64,000 bases of DNA, taken from Dicyema japonicum (taxonomy: Eukaryota > Dicyemida > Rhombozoa > Dicyemidae). The stretch covers positions 258,042 to 322,041 of the forward strand of contig RDEW01000014.1 in the NCBI GenBank assembly GCA_011109175.1, written 5' to 3'. This document shows positions 31,470 to 43,394 of this stretch, in pieces (within the stretch, counting starts at the first letter, position 1; every line of letters starts with the position of its first letter). Under the pieces are notes generated by a model. That model was not told where the DNA came from, ran no database searches, and was given only the letters and a program-made list of their open reading frames with translations. A program made the position numbers and the translations under genes.

Positions 31470-33420
31470 TTGATTTTCCATGCTATTTCAGAATACGCCG
31501 ACGCTCCAATTACTCTTCCGGATATTGGCAGTGACCACATTCCATTGCTAATATCCGTGGATATGAAAATGATTAATGAATCTGGAGTCTTTGTCGGTTA
31601 CGATACCAAGAATCTAAACTGGAATCACTATATGTGGTTCATTGCAAAGGAATTAATGTTAGGGCATACCGAGCCCAAGACTCGTGTGGAAATTGATAAA
31701 ACAAGTAAACGAGTAACGGATCTGATATTATACTATCTGGATAACTTTGCTAGAAAAATATACTCAAGAAACGATAATGTTGTCCCTACTCCATGGCACA
31801 TCAAGAAGATTGTGTTAAAAAAATAATCTAAAAACTAAACTGAGGAGATGCGTAGACCCACAGGACCGCTTAGCCTTGTCTCACAACATTGACGAACTAC
31901 AAAAGCAGTTGTCGGAAAAATTCAAAAGTTGGAATGAGAATAAGTGGAGCTCTCAACTACGGAAGCTAAACAAACACAATCCCTCTTTCTGGAAGGTATA
32001 CGAAGAGTGAGGAACCCAGAGTCAATCGCAAACAAGATTGTGCTCAAGAATGGCACCTACTATGCTGAAAAGAAATACCTCTAGTTTTTGAGACACAGCT
32101 TAAAAAGATATTTGATGTGGACGATGATGTCATCGCAAAGAAGACTTGTTACGAACCATTGTCAGAGAAAACAGCATTATAGAGATCCCTCTAGAGAGCT
32201 AAAGATAGCAAATATAAGAGCTGTCAACAATAAAGTTCAGGGCAGTGATTTCATAAAAGCTAGGATGTTCAAAGAAGGCCCGGAAATTGTATTCAAGTCC
32301 TAAAAGATATGTTCAACGCATGCATAAAAATTGGCCATGTTCCGCAGGAATAGAAGAAGACCATTGTACGGATGGTGGCGAAGACAGGAAGACCAAAAAT
32401 GATCCTGATACCTACCGTCCGATCAGCCTGATTAAGTCGATCTCAAAAGTCATGGAGAAAATCATCTTCTGGAGGCTTACAACTCAGTTGGAAAAAGAAG
32501 ATTACTTCAGAAATGATTAATTTGGTTTTCGCCTAGGACGGTCATGCGGTTATTGCTTATTTCATCTCAACTCTGAGTTATGCAAAGCCAGAGAATCCAA
32601 ATGTCTCTGAATGTCATATGTCTCGACATACCAAAAACATTGACAGTGTTAACCAAAGAGCCATAATCGATCAGTTATCTCGGAGGGGAGCCCAAAGGAA
32701 CTAGTAATTGGGTAAAAGAATACCTAGAAGGAAGAAAATCCTATGTTAGATGCGGACGCTATTTTTAAAATATGATATTATTAAAGAAAGGAGTGTCACA
32801 AGGATCAATTTTGAGCCCTCTATTGGTGCGGTCTTTATGGGTTACAACTGTCAGAAGAAAAATCTAGTGCAATGATGTTCCTCGGTCGGAATGGTAAAAA
32901 AAATCAGAAAGACTCCTTATGCGGAATCAACATTGTGAGTTCCCATAAGTATCTTGGAACAGCTTTTGAGAAATCTGGGAGCACATTGTGCGATTTTAAA
33001 CTCAAAAGGAAGAAAGCCCACCATACGTTATTGTGTATGAGGAAATTGAAACTCGAAATTTATTTTTCTTTATTATTTATTTTTTCACGTACAATCATTC
33101 CATCCCTCTTTATGGACTGGAAGGATGGTATTACACTGCATGCAAAAAGTGTTTTATCTTGCTTCTTGAAAAATCGAAGAAAGCAGGGATCAAGATTGCC
33201 CTACACAAAAGGCTCGACGAGAAGCTAGATGAAGATGAAAATTTGCTAGCAATGTCGATAAGAAATGCAGCAAAAAAAGGATGGAAAACTACCTGAAAAA
33301 ATGGCATCATTGACTCGTATGTTGCAATATAGAATAAACGATAAGAGGGGTCTGAGAGCGCAGAGAAGAGTCCAAGCGTTTGCAGGACTTGCGGCATGAG
33401 GCCAAATAATTCCTTCTTCA
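31470..33420 (+). mobile_element. LINE-I copy: reverse transcriptase with catalytic segment deleted
   Basis: Includes the end of the endonuclease (DIGSDHIPLLISV), PDTYRPISLIKSISKVMEKI, the box A region NVICLDIPKTL (decayed) and KKGVSQGSILSPLL. It then jumps at about 32830-32850 directly to SSAMMFLGRNG. The YADD box, which sits between these blocks in the 59462-59905 copy, is absent. The post-RT part KYLGTAFEKSG follows. Frames are broken repeatedly. Confidence 0.8.
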
Positions 33421-33474
33421 ATTTTTCCTTGCTAATAAAGCTGCTAAAGTTAAAGTTAAAAAATTACCCACACA

Positions 33475-34490
33475 ATGAAACATGACAAATCCACTTTATT
33501 GCATCCAATAAGCATTTCTGAAACTCTTTATGCAATCAAAAAACTGGACACCGGAAGATCTACAGGACTAGATAATTTCTCAGCAGAAATTTTAAAACAT
33601 GCCCTGGAGGAGCTAGCCAAAATGATCACCAATGTTTTCAATTGGTCTCTCCAGGAAGACAATGCGATGGAACTGGGAAAAGGGTGGCTAATACCTTTCA
33701 AAAACGCGGGAAAGCTAAAGGTCTCAATTGAAAGTTTAGACCGATAATTCTACTAACTTCCATACGCAAAACACTGTCTCTCATTGCATTACACTGGATA
33801 AAAAGCAAAGTGAACAAATTCCTATTCCCCGGCCAAGTGGATTTCGGACAAGCAGGTCTACCCGATGTAGTGGGGGCACAGATAGTATTGTGCTCTATGC
33901 CTAAAGTATAAAAAATCTATTGAAATATTTGTCATTGATATGTCCCGTGCATTTGATTCGGTACACTGGGGAAAACTTATGGAAGTTCTGAGAGTTTTCT
34001 TCATTAAAATAATACGCCTTCTTATGCAGAACACTCATCTTTCTGTCAAAATTGGCAAATGCACCTCCAACTTTTTTCCGACTTGACGTAGAGTTCTACA
34101 GGGGACTCGTTATCCCCGGTATTCCTCATTGTTTACCTTGAAGATGCACTAAGAGAGTTCAGGGCCCTGATTGGAAACAACTATGACGAGATAATTTATG
34201 CGGACGACTGGATTTTGTCTCTGGGGATACTCAAACACGTCAGCACGTGCTCAACGTACTCCCAAACATATATTTGAAATGGTTCTTAACCGTGAATCCG
34301 ACAAAACGGAGTTTACAACGCTTACACGTAATGATCGGAGATCGGACTCGGAATCTCTTGGGAATCTCTAAACGGGAAATAAACCTTCTTGACTTTTTCC
34401 ACAGAGCTCAGCTCTAATCGGTAATCAAGATCACCTATGAAGATATCTAATGCAAACCTTTATAATAAATGCTCCACCTTTTCTGCGGCG
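33475..34490 (+). mobile_element. LINE-A copy, reverse transcriptase
   Basis: ISISETLYAIKKLDTGRSTG, LDNFSAEILKHALEELAKM, then FVIDMSRAFDSVHWGKLMEV (box A, a different frame from 33475-33747), LLMQNTHLSVKIGKC, the QGTRYPRY remnant of the PQGDSLSP box, and YADD-like text near 34198 (ATGCGGACGACT). Same family as 3150-4445 (FLLSNTSLSVRVGNY). Inactive. Confidence 0.8.
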
Positions 34491-35490
34491 GGTAATGCGT
34501 TTACCGCGCTCCAGATCATGTTGGTTTAAGAAAGGGAGTCGATGCACGTGGCGTCCATACCAGTGGCTTCCATTCCTTGAACGGAAAATTTGAGCGAAAA
34601 ATTATTTTGAGGTGTTATGGAATAGAAAAAGCTTTTTCATGATAACAATGTTGAAGCAAATTTTCAATGATAATGAATAGATATCAAGGTCATTTTAATC
34701 ACATAAGTATAATTTCGTAAAGACAGGCTTCAGATATCAATTTGATATGAGAACTATTTACTGAAAATAAGAATTTCGCCTCTCCCTCTTGAGAACTCCC
34801 CTTTGGTTCCTAACCTCAAATTGATCTTCAAAATCTCATTTCGATATAAAAATCTAAATTTCAACATCTAATTTGGCGACCTACCATTGTGTTACTCGAT
34901 CTCAAATTGATCCAGAGTTTCCTCATGAGTAAGTTTTAGATCCTTTATTTTTTTCCATTTTGAAAAATATATTTTCTATTGGGTTTCAGCATGGGAGAAT
35001 ATGGTGAAAGGAATTTCAGTTGATTTCCATTAGTCGTGAATCTTCCAGCATTTTTATTTGTTCTATGAATTGCTGCGTTGTCACATATGAATAAAATATT
35101 AGTCAGAATTTAAATAATCAAAAGAGTCACTTATGTATCCATAAAACTTTCAGAATTATATGGCTTAGTTGAAATTTTGTAAAAAAATTATTTCTACTTC
35201 ATTCAATGCGTAGAAAACACTGATGTTTCTTTATCTTAAAGATTTAACAACAAAAGTAGTTTTTCCTTTAAAGCTCGTCCATAGTAGTTTCGCATTGAAG
35301 CGTTAAATCCAGCCTAGTATAAACCTATTAAATCTAACCTAGTCTACAAAAAATATTTTTTCAGGTGTAGATGAAAGTACATTTTATATACTTCCGAGCA
35401 TACGACTCTCTTTGATTTTCAACATCTACGGATATTCTTCGTTCAGTCTATTTTCATTTATAAGATTCTCCAACATTAGCAAAATACACA
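34490..35490. other. Unassigned AT-rich stretch
   Basis: No supported coding, RNA or repeat feature over 1 kb. Words such as CTCAAATTGATC recur locally (34813 and 34902) but I could not define a unit. Confidence 0.35.
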
Positions 35491-35499
35491 GTTAGCGAT

Positions 35500-35920
35500 A
35501 ACTGTGAAGATATAGAGCGACGTGGTCACGTGGTGAGTAACTGTAATCAATTTTAGCCTAGATGTTAAAATTTATCTGATTGATGTGACGTACTTCTCAC
35601 TTAGTCTTGAAAACCCTTTTTCTCTAACCTGATGTTGCTACCTGATTCAAGATTTCTCTTCCTTCCTTCTGGTAACGTCATTGGATCCACCTTACTCAGG
35701 AGACGCTCAATGCCTAGCCGGCAATCAAAAGAATCCTTCTATTCATTCCACCGGGAGACAATTTTGCTTCGAAATTCGCTTCCAGTTCTGGAATAGACCT
35801 CAACTTCCTAGACGACGTCCTTTGGATTACTATGTTTGGGTGAGGGTTCTGCTGGAACTCCTCAGGATCAAGAAAGTAGTTTGGTTTACCATTGGTCATG
35901 GAATAATTTAATAACCTGTT
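35500..35920 (+). repeat. SINE-A copy
   Basis: AACGTCATTGGATCCACC, GGAGACGCTCAATGCCTAGC, GAGACAATTTTGCTTCG, TTTGGGTGAGGGTTCTGCTG and GGTCATGGAATAATTTAATA keep the family order. The closest copy is the minus-strand one at 58495-58775. Confidence 0.7.
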
Positions 35921-36084
35921 ACGTGGTAATGGGTGAAAAATTACAAACGAAGAAGAGTACATTTTATTTTTTAAGAGATTATTAATATAAAAAAGTTTAC
36001 TAATAATATCAAAAATAACCATTTTCTTAGTAATTTGGTACATCCGAAAATTTAAATATACATAAAACCAAGGAACCATTATAA

Positions 36085-37587
36085 ATGACTACGGTTATCC
36101 CGAATAATTTACAAAATAAAAACGAAGGTTTTTGCAATAAATAAAATTAGATATTGTTGAACCTAATTCAGAAAAATTAATAGAGGACCAAAATATAATC
36201 ATCAAAAAAGAAGAGGACAACTATCCCCGGTATAATATGTCAATTAATATTAGAATGACTAAGGAATACTTGAGAAGACACTGCAAAGATTTAAAACTTT
36301 ACGTGACTCCGTATTTGAATGATGTCCTGTATCTTCATTTTAAAGGTTATTTGTTTTGTTTATTGTTGGCTTTTCGAAAAATTGAGAATCTTGACGAATA
36401 TACTGGTCTTAAATGTCTTGGTTAGAATCCAACGGAATCACAAAGATTGAAATTTAAATAATCCAGATCTTCGTTGTTTGTTTCTTCATCAAAATCTTAT
36501 TAAAAAAATTGAAAATTTATCTCATTTGGCAAAATCTATCTCAGATCAATCTTTCTCACAATATGATTCGCAAAATAGAAAATTTAGGTTAAACGAATAA
36601 TTATTAAAAGATTCTCTTCCAAACTCGAAACTTTGGAAATCTCTCATAATAAATTAGAGGATAGGGATAAGTATCGCTGCCCTTACTGACTGCAATCAAA
36701 TTTCAGTCCTCAACCTTTCCCACAATTTTATAGATGGAGAAGTCATAGATATATTTCTCACAAATGAAATCATTGGTGGTCAATTAATACAACATTATAG
36801 AAAGTCCTGTATTTGATGGGGAATCCAATAGCCAAGAATATGCGACAGTACAGAAAGCAGTTAATATATAATATCGTTCAATTTTTTATTATATTAGAAA
36901 AATTTAACATATCTGGATGATCGACCTGTTTTTCCACGTGACCGAGCATGCACGGAAGCCTGGTAGAGGGTATTTAAATTTTGAAGGTTTGTTGGGGGTG
37001 CAGAAGCAGAGACAGCTGAAAGACAATTGTGGATAAATAGAGAAAACAAGAAAATTCGTGATAGTGTTGATGGTTTGTTTTTTGTTGAAAATATTACTAG
37101 CATTGACCCAGCTTAGAAAAAAATCAACAGCAAAAAGAATTGAGAATGAACTTAGAGAAGAGCACGACAAACAAGGGAATACAGGTCCTTATCCTGTCGT
37201 AGATGTTGACTCTGTTTGCTGGCTTTCTGGAGAATATAAGTTGATTGAAACTGCAGAATTAAACGAAAATACAGGTTATCAGCAAAATATTATATATTAG
37301 AGCAAAATATTGAACACGAGGAAATAGATTCTACAGAAAAAAAATCTGAGGATATAAAAATAGAAGTGATAGATGACGTGATTATTCCAAATAAACAAAC
37401 AGAGAGACTAGAAGGGATTTTTGGTAATTAATAATTTCTAGTTGTAGGGAGACCGTCCAATGAGACAAACTCGAATATGAGAGTTAAATTAAATGTGATT
37501 TAATAGTTTATGATGGATGCATGTAAGACATTTGATAATGAAGATGATGTGTCTGTTTTGGAAGTCGACGTCAAGTCGGATAACTAA
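36085..37587 (+). CDS. DNAAF1: DNAAF1 (LRRC50), dynein axonemal assembly factor 1, spliced
   Basis: DNAAF1 is a cytoplasmic leucine-rich-repeat protein needed to preassemble axonemal dynein arms in ciliated cells. Visible blocks: [124 protein letters not shown] and [20 protein letters not shown], all aligning to the human protein. Introns include one of 23 nt near 36130, 36213-36236 (24 nt, just before the ORF of the MTKEY exon), one of 24 nt at about 36952, one of 28 nt after 37073 and three of 24-26 nt in the tail. Frame needs one extra base at about 36418, 36451 and 36629. A 24-nt segment at 36346-36369 looks like an intron ending GG. The start ATG at 36085 opens an exon that splices in frame; the stop is 37585-37587. 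Confidence 0.93.
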
Positions 37588-37714
37588 ACTTAAATAATAA
37601 ACTGATTCTTAATTTAAATAATTAAAATTAAAGCCATAGTTTGGAATTTTAATATTTTTTTCCATTTTGGCTCAATGTACTTTTATACAATAATTTTTCC
37701 ATTTGGAATTTTAA

Positions 37715-38010
37715 TTCGCCGCGTGGCCGATGTGGTGCTACGTGGCTAATTTCTGCTTGTTTAATTTGTTCTTCCCCTTTCCTTATTAGAGTGGCGTCAT
37801 GTGATCCACCTGTCTAGATGGCGCCCAGTGGCAGGCCGACACGAAAAAAGATCATTCGTTCTCCCCCACTCCATTGGAGGGGTTTTCAAAACTGCAAGTA
37901 ATGGACGTCTTTTACCCTTCATTATTATTTATTATTATTTTATTAAATAACCCCGAAAAAAGAACACAAGAAAGAAGGAGTAAACCAACTAATTAAGTGA
38001 TCCCGGTACA
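37715..38010 (+). repeat. SINE-A copy meeting an inverted tail
   Basis: Plus-strand body from 37715 to about 37930 (GTGGCGTCATGTGATCCACC, GGCAGGCCGACACG, CATTGGAGGGGTTTTC). From about 37935 to 38010 the SINE tail appears in reverse complement (AAATAACCCCGAAAAAAG, AACCAACTAATTAAGTGATC). Two oppositely oriented copies are joined. Confidence 0.65.
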
Positions 38011-38329
38011 CCTCAAAAGGATAGAGAGGTTTTTCTTGTGTTCCTCCGGAGTACCCACGGCTTTCCTGTATCGACGACGATCACCTTTCATTAAGATTTG
38101 AAGAGGAATAATTTTTTCCCAATTTACGTTTATTTGAGGCTTCTAGTCTTGAATGGAAGAAACGACTTGTCTCATGACCACACAGACCGATGAAGCCGGA
38201 GCCGATGTTTTTGATTGAGGCGTGTCAAGCATTGGGGAAAGATCGGCAGGTACTAAAATTGTTTTATATAACAAAAAAAAATTTTGTTTATAAATAAACT
38301 TTTTAATTTTAAAAATAATTTGTAAAAAA

Positions 38330-40690
38330 ATTTGGTCAGTTCGGCATTTTAATACTCTCTACCGTCGGTTTTAAAAATTGATTGTACAAGACGACAGCGC
38401 ATTCCCATACGGCTGGACTTTAAGAGCGGTTTCATTATATTCAGTTTCCTGAGACCCTTTGTCATAACGTTCTTCACATGTTAAGAAAATGTCATCAAAG
38501 GGTCGAAAGTCACTCCCATAATATTTGGATAAATCTGTAAAGGTAAAGAGTCTTTATATATGCTCAAATCCAGTGTATATTTTTTTGTATGTGAAAATAG
38601 TATACGTTGATTTATCGCTGGATGTGGAGAGACGATTCAAATTCAACCAGACTCCCAGGACATCAATATGTGACTGAAGCTCTGATTTTGCCATATCCAC
38701 GTATTTGCTCCTGCTAGCGATAATTAAGTCGTCAGCATAATGTGAGAAGCATTGAATCTGGTCTTCCAGGACAGGGTAAATAGTTTAGGAATAATTGAAT
38801 AGTGCAGGAGAGAGGGGCGATCCTTGAGGGACGCCATTTGGTAGAAGACGGGACCTCGATCTTGCATGGCCTATACAGACACGTCCTCTTCTTCCGGAGA
38901 GAAAATTGGCTATCCATCTTTTCAAAACCGGCTGAATGGTGGTGTCAAAAACCTTTTTCGTGATTAATGTTCTCGGACAGAATTGAACGCCTTCTGGATG
39001 TCTAGGGAGACCATATTGTCCGTAGATGGCGTTTCGGTACGTTGAACCCTTCTGATATAAATTGAGACAGTAAAGTCAAATGTGTCGTAGTTGAACGCTC
39101 ACATTTGAAAACATGTTGAAAGTGGCAGTCGGGCAAATGGGGTTTAATTTTTCAAAGTACGAGTTTCTCCATTAGGCGCGATAATGCGCACGTTAATGAA
39201 ATTAGACGGTAGAAAAAAGTTAAGGTTTTCGGTTTTCCTGGTTTAAAAATTATATTATAAGTGAGTTTTCCATTTGCATGGGATGACGTTTATGCTCGAA
39301 GACAAATTAAAAATTGACGTAATCGAATTGATTGCAACATTACCAAGGTGTTTTAGCAAAATTCCCGGAATGCCGTCAGGACCACACGTATGAGATCTTT
39401 TCATCGATCTTATAGCCTGTGTGACCTCGGCATGCGTAAATAAATTGATCCACGAAGTTGGTTTAGGCATTAAATTCTGAAGGAGACAAGAATGAGATTT
39501 TAAGAAGTCCTTGTGACTTATGGATGCGTAATATTTCATTAGGTTGTTATCTTGAACAGTATTTGGAGCAGAAAAATATTCTGATACATCTGATAAGCTT
39601 TTCGACTAATAGTTTTGCATAAAAGACTCGTGGATTTTCAAAGTCCAATAGATAATAATAGACGGTTCGACGACCTATTTTTCTTTTCTCTGATGAGTTT
39701 TGTAATTCTCTGATTTAAACATTTTATATTTTCAAATCAGAAAAGGTTTGTTGATGATTCATCTTCATGGAGTTTTTTTGCTTGATGAGGAGACAAGTAT
39801 CCGAGTCCAGGGTAGGCTTGTAGGATTGGTAAACTGTACGTGGGACAAACAACTTTTCAGTTCGAAGGATTACATGGTTTAGATGGTCCACAGCTTTATG
39901 AATGGAGCAAAATGAGCTGGGATCAAAATATATTAGGTTATGGTCAATGAAGAGCTTGAAATTAGACCAGTCAGCTTTCTTGTAGATCTTGAAGGTTGCT
40001 TTAATTTTATTGAGTTATTGAATCAGCTCAGTTTTAATATAATCGGATTATGATCACTATGAAAATCGTAGGAGACGTTCCATGAAATCATCAGGGCAAT
40101 CCTAGAGGAAGCAATGGATATGTCGGGGGAGGTTGGGTAGTCATTTCTTCATTTCTTTTTTTTAGACTGGTGTCTTTGTGAAGATGTTTGGGTGATTCAG
40201 AATCACCATTTTTTGGAAAGAGTCGATAATTAGATTAGAATAAAATGTTTTGACCCATTAATAAAATCAATAGAAATTTGTTCCGCGGTCCTGTCGTGTA
40301 GAATTAAATCATCCACTTGCGAGCTCACATCGTGGAAGGATAAACCGTTTTTAATAATGGTGAGTAAGCCGCCACCACGTCCAATACGGTCTTTTCTGAT
40401 AGAGATGTATCCAGGAAAAAGTGGGGTTGTACTCTTTGCAGAAAGTTTTGACTCCTGGATAAAGCGAATGTCAATCTTGTGCTTCGATAATAGACATCGT
40501 AACTCCAGAATCTTTGTTTTATAGCGTTAACATTAAGTAGCATAATAACAAGGGGTTTTGGTCCAGGGTTTTGTTTAATATCTCCAGAAAGCAAATAGAA
40601 TCCAAGGGAACAACAACATTTCGAATTTCCAGTTGAGGTATACCCTCCAGGCATACGAGGAGTCTGCCGGGGTTAATAAAATAAATAAAT
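38330..40690 (-). mobile_element. LINE with 2A-like motif, endonuclease remnant and RT
   Basis: Minus strand from 40654: MPGGYTSTGNSKCCC, LLSGDIKQNPGP (2A-like), then VIMLLNVNAIKQRFW, which opens an endonuclease-like region that soon decays. The RT follows: THAEVTQAIRSMKRSHTCGP, DGIPGILLKHLGN, RPISLTCALSRLMEKL, GVPQGSPLSPALF and YADDLIIASRSKYVDMAKSE, so the YADD box is intact. The 3' end lies near 38340. Stops and shifts are numerous; jockey/CR1-like by motif style. Confidence 0.8.
40559..40585 (-). other. 2A-like translational recoding motif (GDIKQNPGP)
   Basis: The peptide GDIKQNPGP, preceded by the hydrophobic LGFYLLS, fits the 2A consensus D(V/I)ExNPGP except for Lys in place of Glu. It sits at the N-terminus of the LINE ORF, just before the endonuclease start, where active 2A sequences are known in some CR1-like LINEs. 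Confidence 0.7.
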
Positions 40691-40699
40691 AAAATTTAG

Positions 40700-41510
40700 C
40701 TTCAAAAACTCAAAGTTACTAACCCTGAGGTTTAGATTGTTTCGCGGAATCCGTGTTTGTACTCTATGGGCATGCTCTCTTCTATCTTCTTGGGTGCAGT
40801 AATATGAATATACGAAGATATTAAGCAATCTCAGGTTATAAACGATAAACAAAATTTTGACTTTGGTCTTGTGAATTATTTCTACTTCAACTAGCCAATA
40901 GATCATATTTATAAAGTTTTTTTTCAAGGTTTCAAATTGTCCAGAGAAGAAACCCCCACTTCAATTGGCCAGATTTCATCCATCTTTTTGGATGAAAAAC
41001 GTTCACGTACATTGTGGGTTTTTGCTTTAGTATCTCGAATAATAGATTTTATCCTTAAGAAAGCAACGTATAGTATCAGATCGGAAAGAGATATTCCTAT
41101 TCCAAGTCAAGTTTATCATCCTTCCATATCAGCAGTTATTTTCCCGTCGATTTAAATAGTATTGTTCTTCTCTTTAATATTTGACACGATATAATTAATA
41201 TGATGCGGTTTCAAGGGAATATGAAAAATCATCAATTCGCTAGATTTGTCTTTCAATGATATTGGTAACCGTAAATCAAACTGACCTGAACATAGTGGTG
41301 TATCTCCCTTGGATATATTTATGATTGAACCCAATGAAGATAGACCAGGGTGTTAACACATTAGTTTCACCACATCGATAAATTTTACATCTATTTATTT
41401 ACCTCCTGTTCCATTCGAGTGAAGATAACTAGTGGTAACATAAAAATACAGTGGGGCAAATAAGTCATGGCACATCAATTTTTTTAATTTGACATATTTT
41501 TTTGGCGTGT
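40700..41510. other. Unassigned stretch with open minus-strand segments
   Basis: Minus-strand segments look protein-like (GQFDLRLPISLKDKSSEL near 41250, RIKSIIRDTKAKTHNVRERF near 41040-40990), but I could not assign them to a family or link them by introns. Confidence 0.3.
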
Positions 41511-41516
41511 TGTTGT

Positions 41517-42714
41517 GGACGGTCGTTGTTGTGATTATGCCTGTTGTGAAAAAAACACCTGAAAAGAATGTTCCCACTCCTAAGAAAAAGGAACCAGCCA
41601 AGTCAACTGAGGTGTGTTTATCCTGTCGGCTTGTCAGAAGTCGGAAGCGTGGGATCTCCTTCTCTGCTTGTGGAGATTTCTTCCACCTCGGGTGTATTCA
41701 AGCTATCCCAAGCCGCAGCGAGCGTGCTTGGAGTATGGCACTGCCAGCAATGCCTCGGCATTTGCAGGGAGGTTCCCCGTGCTCGTGCCAATGTTAACTC
41801 TCCCCGTTAATTACCCATCAACCACGGACCCTGAAACATTCCTATATCTCATCTCTGAATTACGTTCTCCACGGACTATCCCTGTGAGGATTCCCAAGGA
41901 AGTACGGCCTGTCGCTGCGGAGGTCCTTTCCAAAACGATAGAAGAAGCCTTCCAGACTAACGCAGTACATGATTGGATGCGCTTATTCAGTTTTTGCGCC
42001 TTCCGCACTGGGACTTGATCAAGATGGTCACGGAAAGGAGTCTCTCGATACCACCATGAAAACCAACATTCGTTCTTTTTTTGGCAGGTATCCACATCCC
42101 CAGTTGTTCCATGGCTTTTAACAGTACGAGGGAGACACGTGGTCAGAACGAGGAAGTCGAAGTGCTCCGTCTCAAGAGAGAACTGTTTCGGTCGAAGTTA
42201 ATTGAAGGTGGCATCCGCGCAGCCATCAGGGCACTTTCCTCGAGTGGACCACAGAAACCGACTCCAGACGCCTACATTATTTTACTGAACAAGCATCCAC
42301 TGCCACCCCAGAACCTATGCCAAGTCGCTCCCCCATCCGGAGTGACTCCCATGATTGCATCCAACGATTGAGTTCTCCTCGCAATACGTAATTTTGCCTC
42401 TAGTAGCAGTGGCGGGCTCGACGGAATAAGACCTTGCTACTTGAAGGATCTAACCTCTGTCCGTAGAAGACCAGGGACTTCGTCTTACGAATTCAATTAC
42501 TTCACTTATGAACCGGATCCTTTCTGGAGTTCTTCCCGAATTTATCCAGCATGTCCTGTTCTCCGCTAATTTGATAGACTTTGATAAGAAGGGATGCATA
42601 GTACGACCGGTTGCGGTCGGGTTTGTCTTTAGAAGACTGGCTGCTAAAATTGCCTCCAGATATTCTATTTCACTCATCACAAAAAAATTTGACATATTTT
42701 ATAATGATTACTAG
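41517..42714 (+). mobile_element. LDD-type LINE, 5' half
   Basis: The basic N-terminus MPVVKKTPEKNVPTPKKKEP leads to a PHD-like finger (CLSCRLVRSRKRGIS, CGDFFHLGCIQAIP, WHCQQCLGIC across two frames). Next come VRIPKEVRPVAAEVLSKTIE, TRGQNEEVEVLRLKRELFRS, SSGGLDGIRPCYLKDLTS and DFDKKGCIVRPVAVGFVFRR, the conserved order upstream of the LDD RT. Cut off at 42714 in AT-rich DNA. Same family as 23460-25480. Confidence 0.8.
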
Positions 42715-42859
42715 GCAACATTTTTATTGACTTAAAAATAAAAATTGCCTTTAAAAAGTCAATTTAATTGATCTTAAATTTTAAAAATTGACCGGAAATT
42801 GACCTAAAAATACTAGTTACAACTTTATTTTCATATATAAACTACGCTTATGAAAATTG

Positions 42860-43060
42860 AGAGTATTTTCTATTCATCGTTTATTGAGTTATTCACAATT
42901 AAGTAATATTTTACATTATCCGCTTTAAACTTCCTATCCTTGGATAAGATTTTGTTAAGAATCGAAAATGATCGTTCCACTGCGCACGATGTAGCCTGAC
43001 ATGCAATCAACAAAGAATAATCTAAAGGTGAAATGGAATGATCAACGAAATTCATTATTT
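42860..43060 (-). pseudogene. hAT transposase C-terminal dimerisation remnant
   Basis: The minus frame at 42870-43055 reads SLLIACQATSCAVERSFSIL, then NKILSKDRKFKADNVKYYL, the conserved hAT dimerisation motif (A-x-S-x-x-x-E-R-x-F-S). The rest of the element was not found; termini unknown. Confidence 0.75.
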
Positions 43061-43390
43061 TTGTGATATCATTAGAATTCGTCCTTTTGTTAATATAATT
43101 TTTTATTCCACATACGTCTTTTTTAAACTACATTTTTTTCAAATAAGTGCATGCTTTATTTTTAGTAAAATTGGTAAATTCTATATTTTTATACAATCTA
43201 CTAGGCAAGAGCTTTGAGGATTTGCCAATGTTCCAACAGACAATTAACAAATTTGTTTCTCCCAACATCAGCTTCTTCCACAATCAAAAAAATCTTAATT
43301 AAATTATTTAAAATAACTTTCTTATTTGAAATTAAATTAATTATTTTGGATATCTTTTGTTGAGCTAAAATTTACTATATTGCGGCAAGT
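43060..43390. other. Unassigned AT-rich DNA
   Basis: Nothing recognised between the hAT remnant and the tRNA-SINE. Confidence 0.4.
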
Positions 43391-43394
43391 AAAC

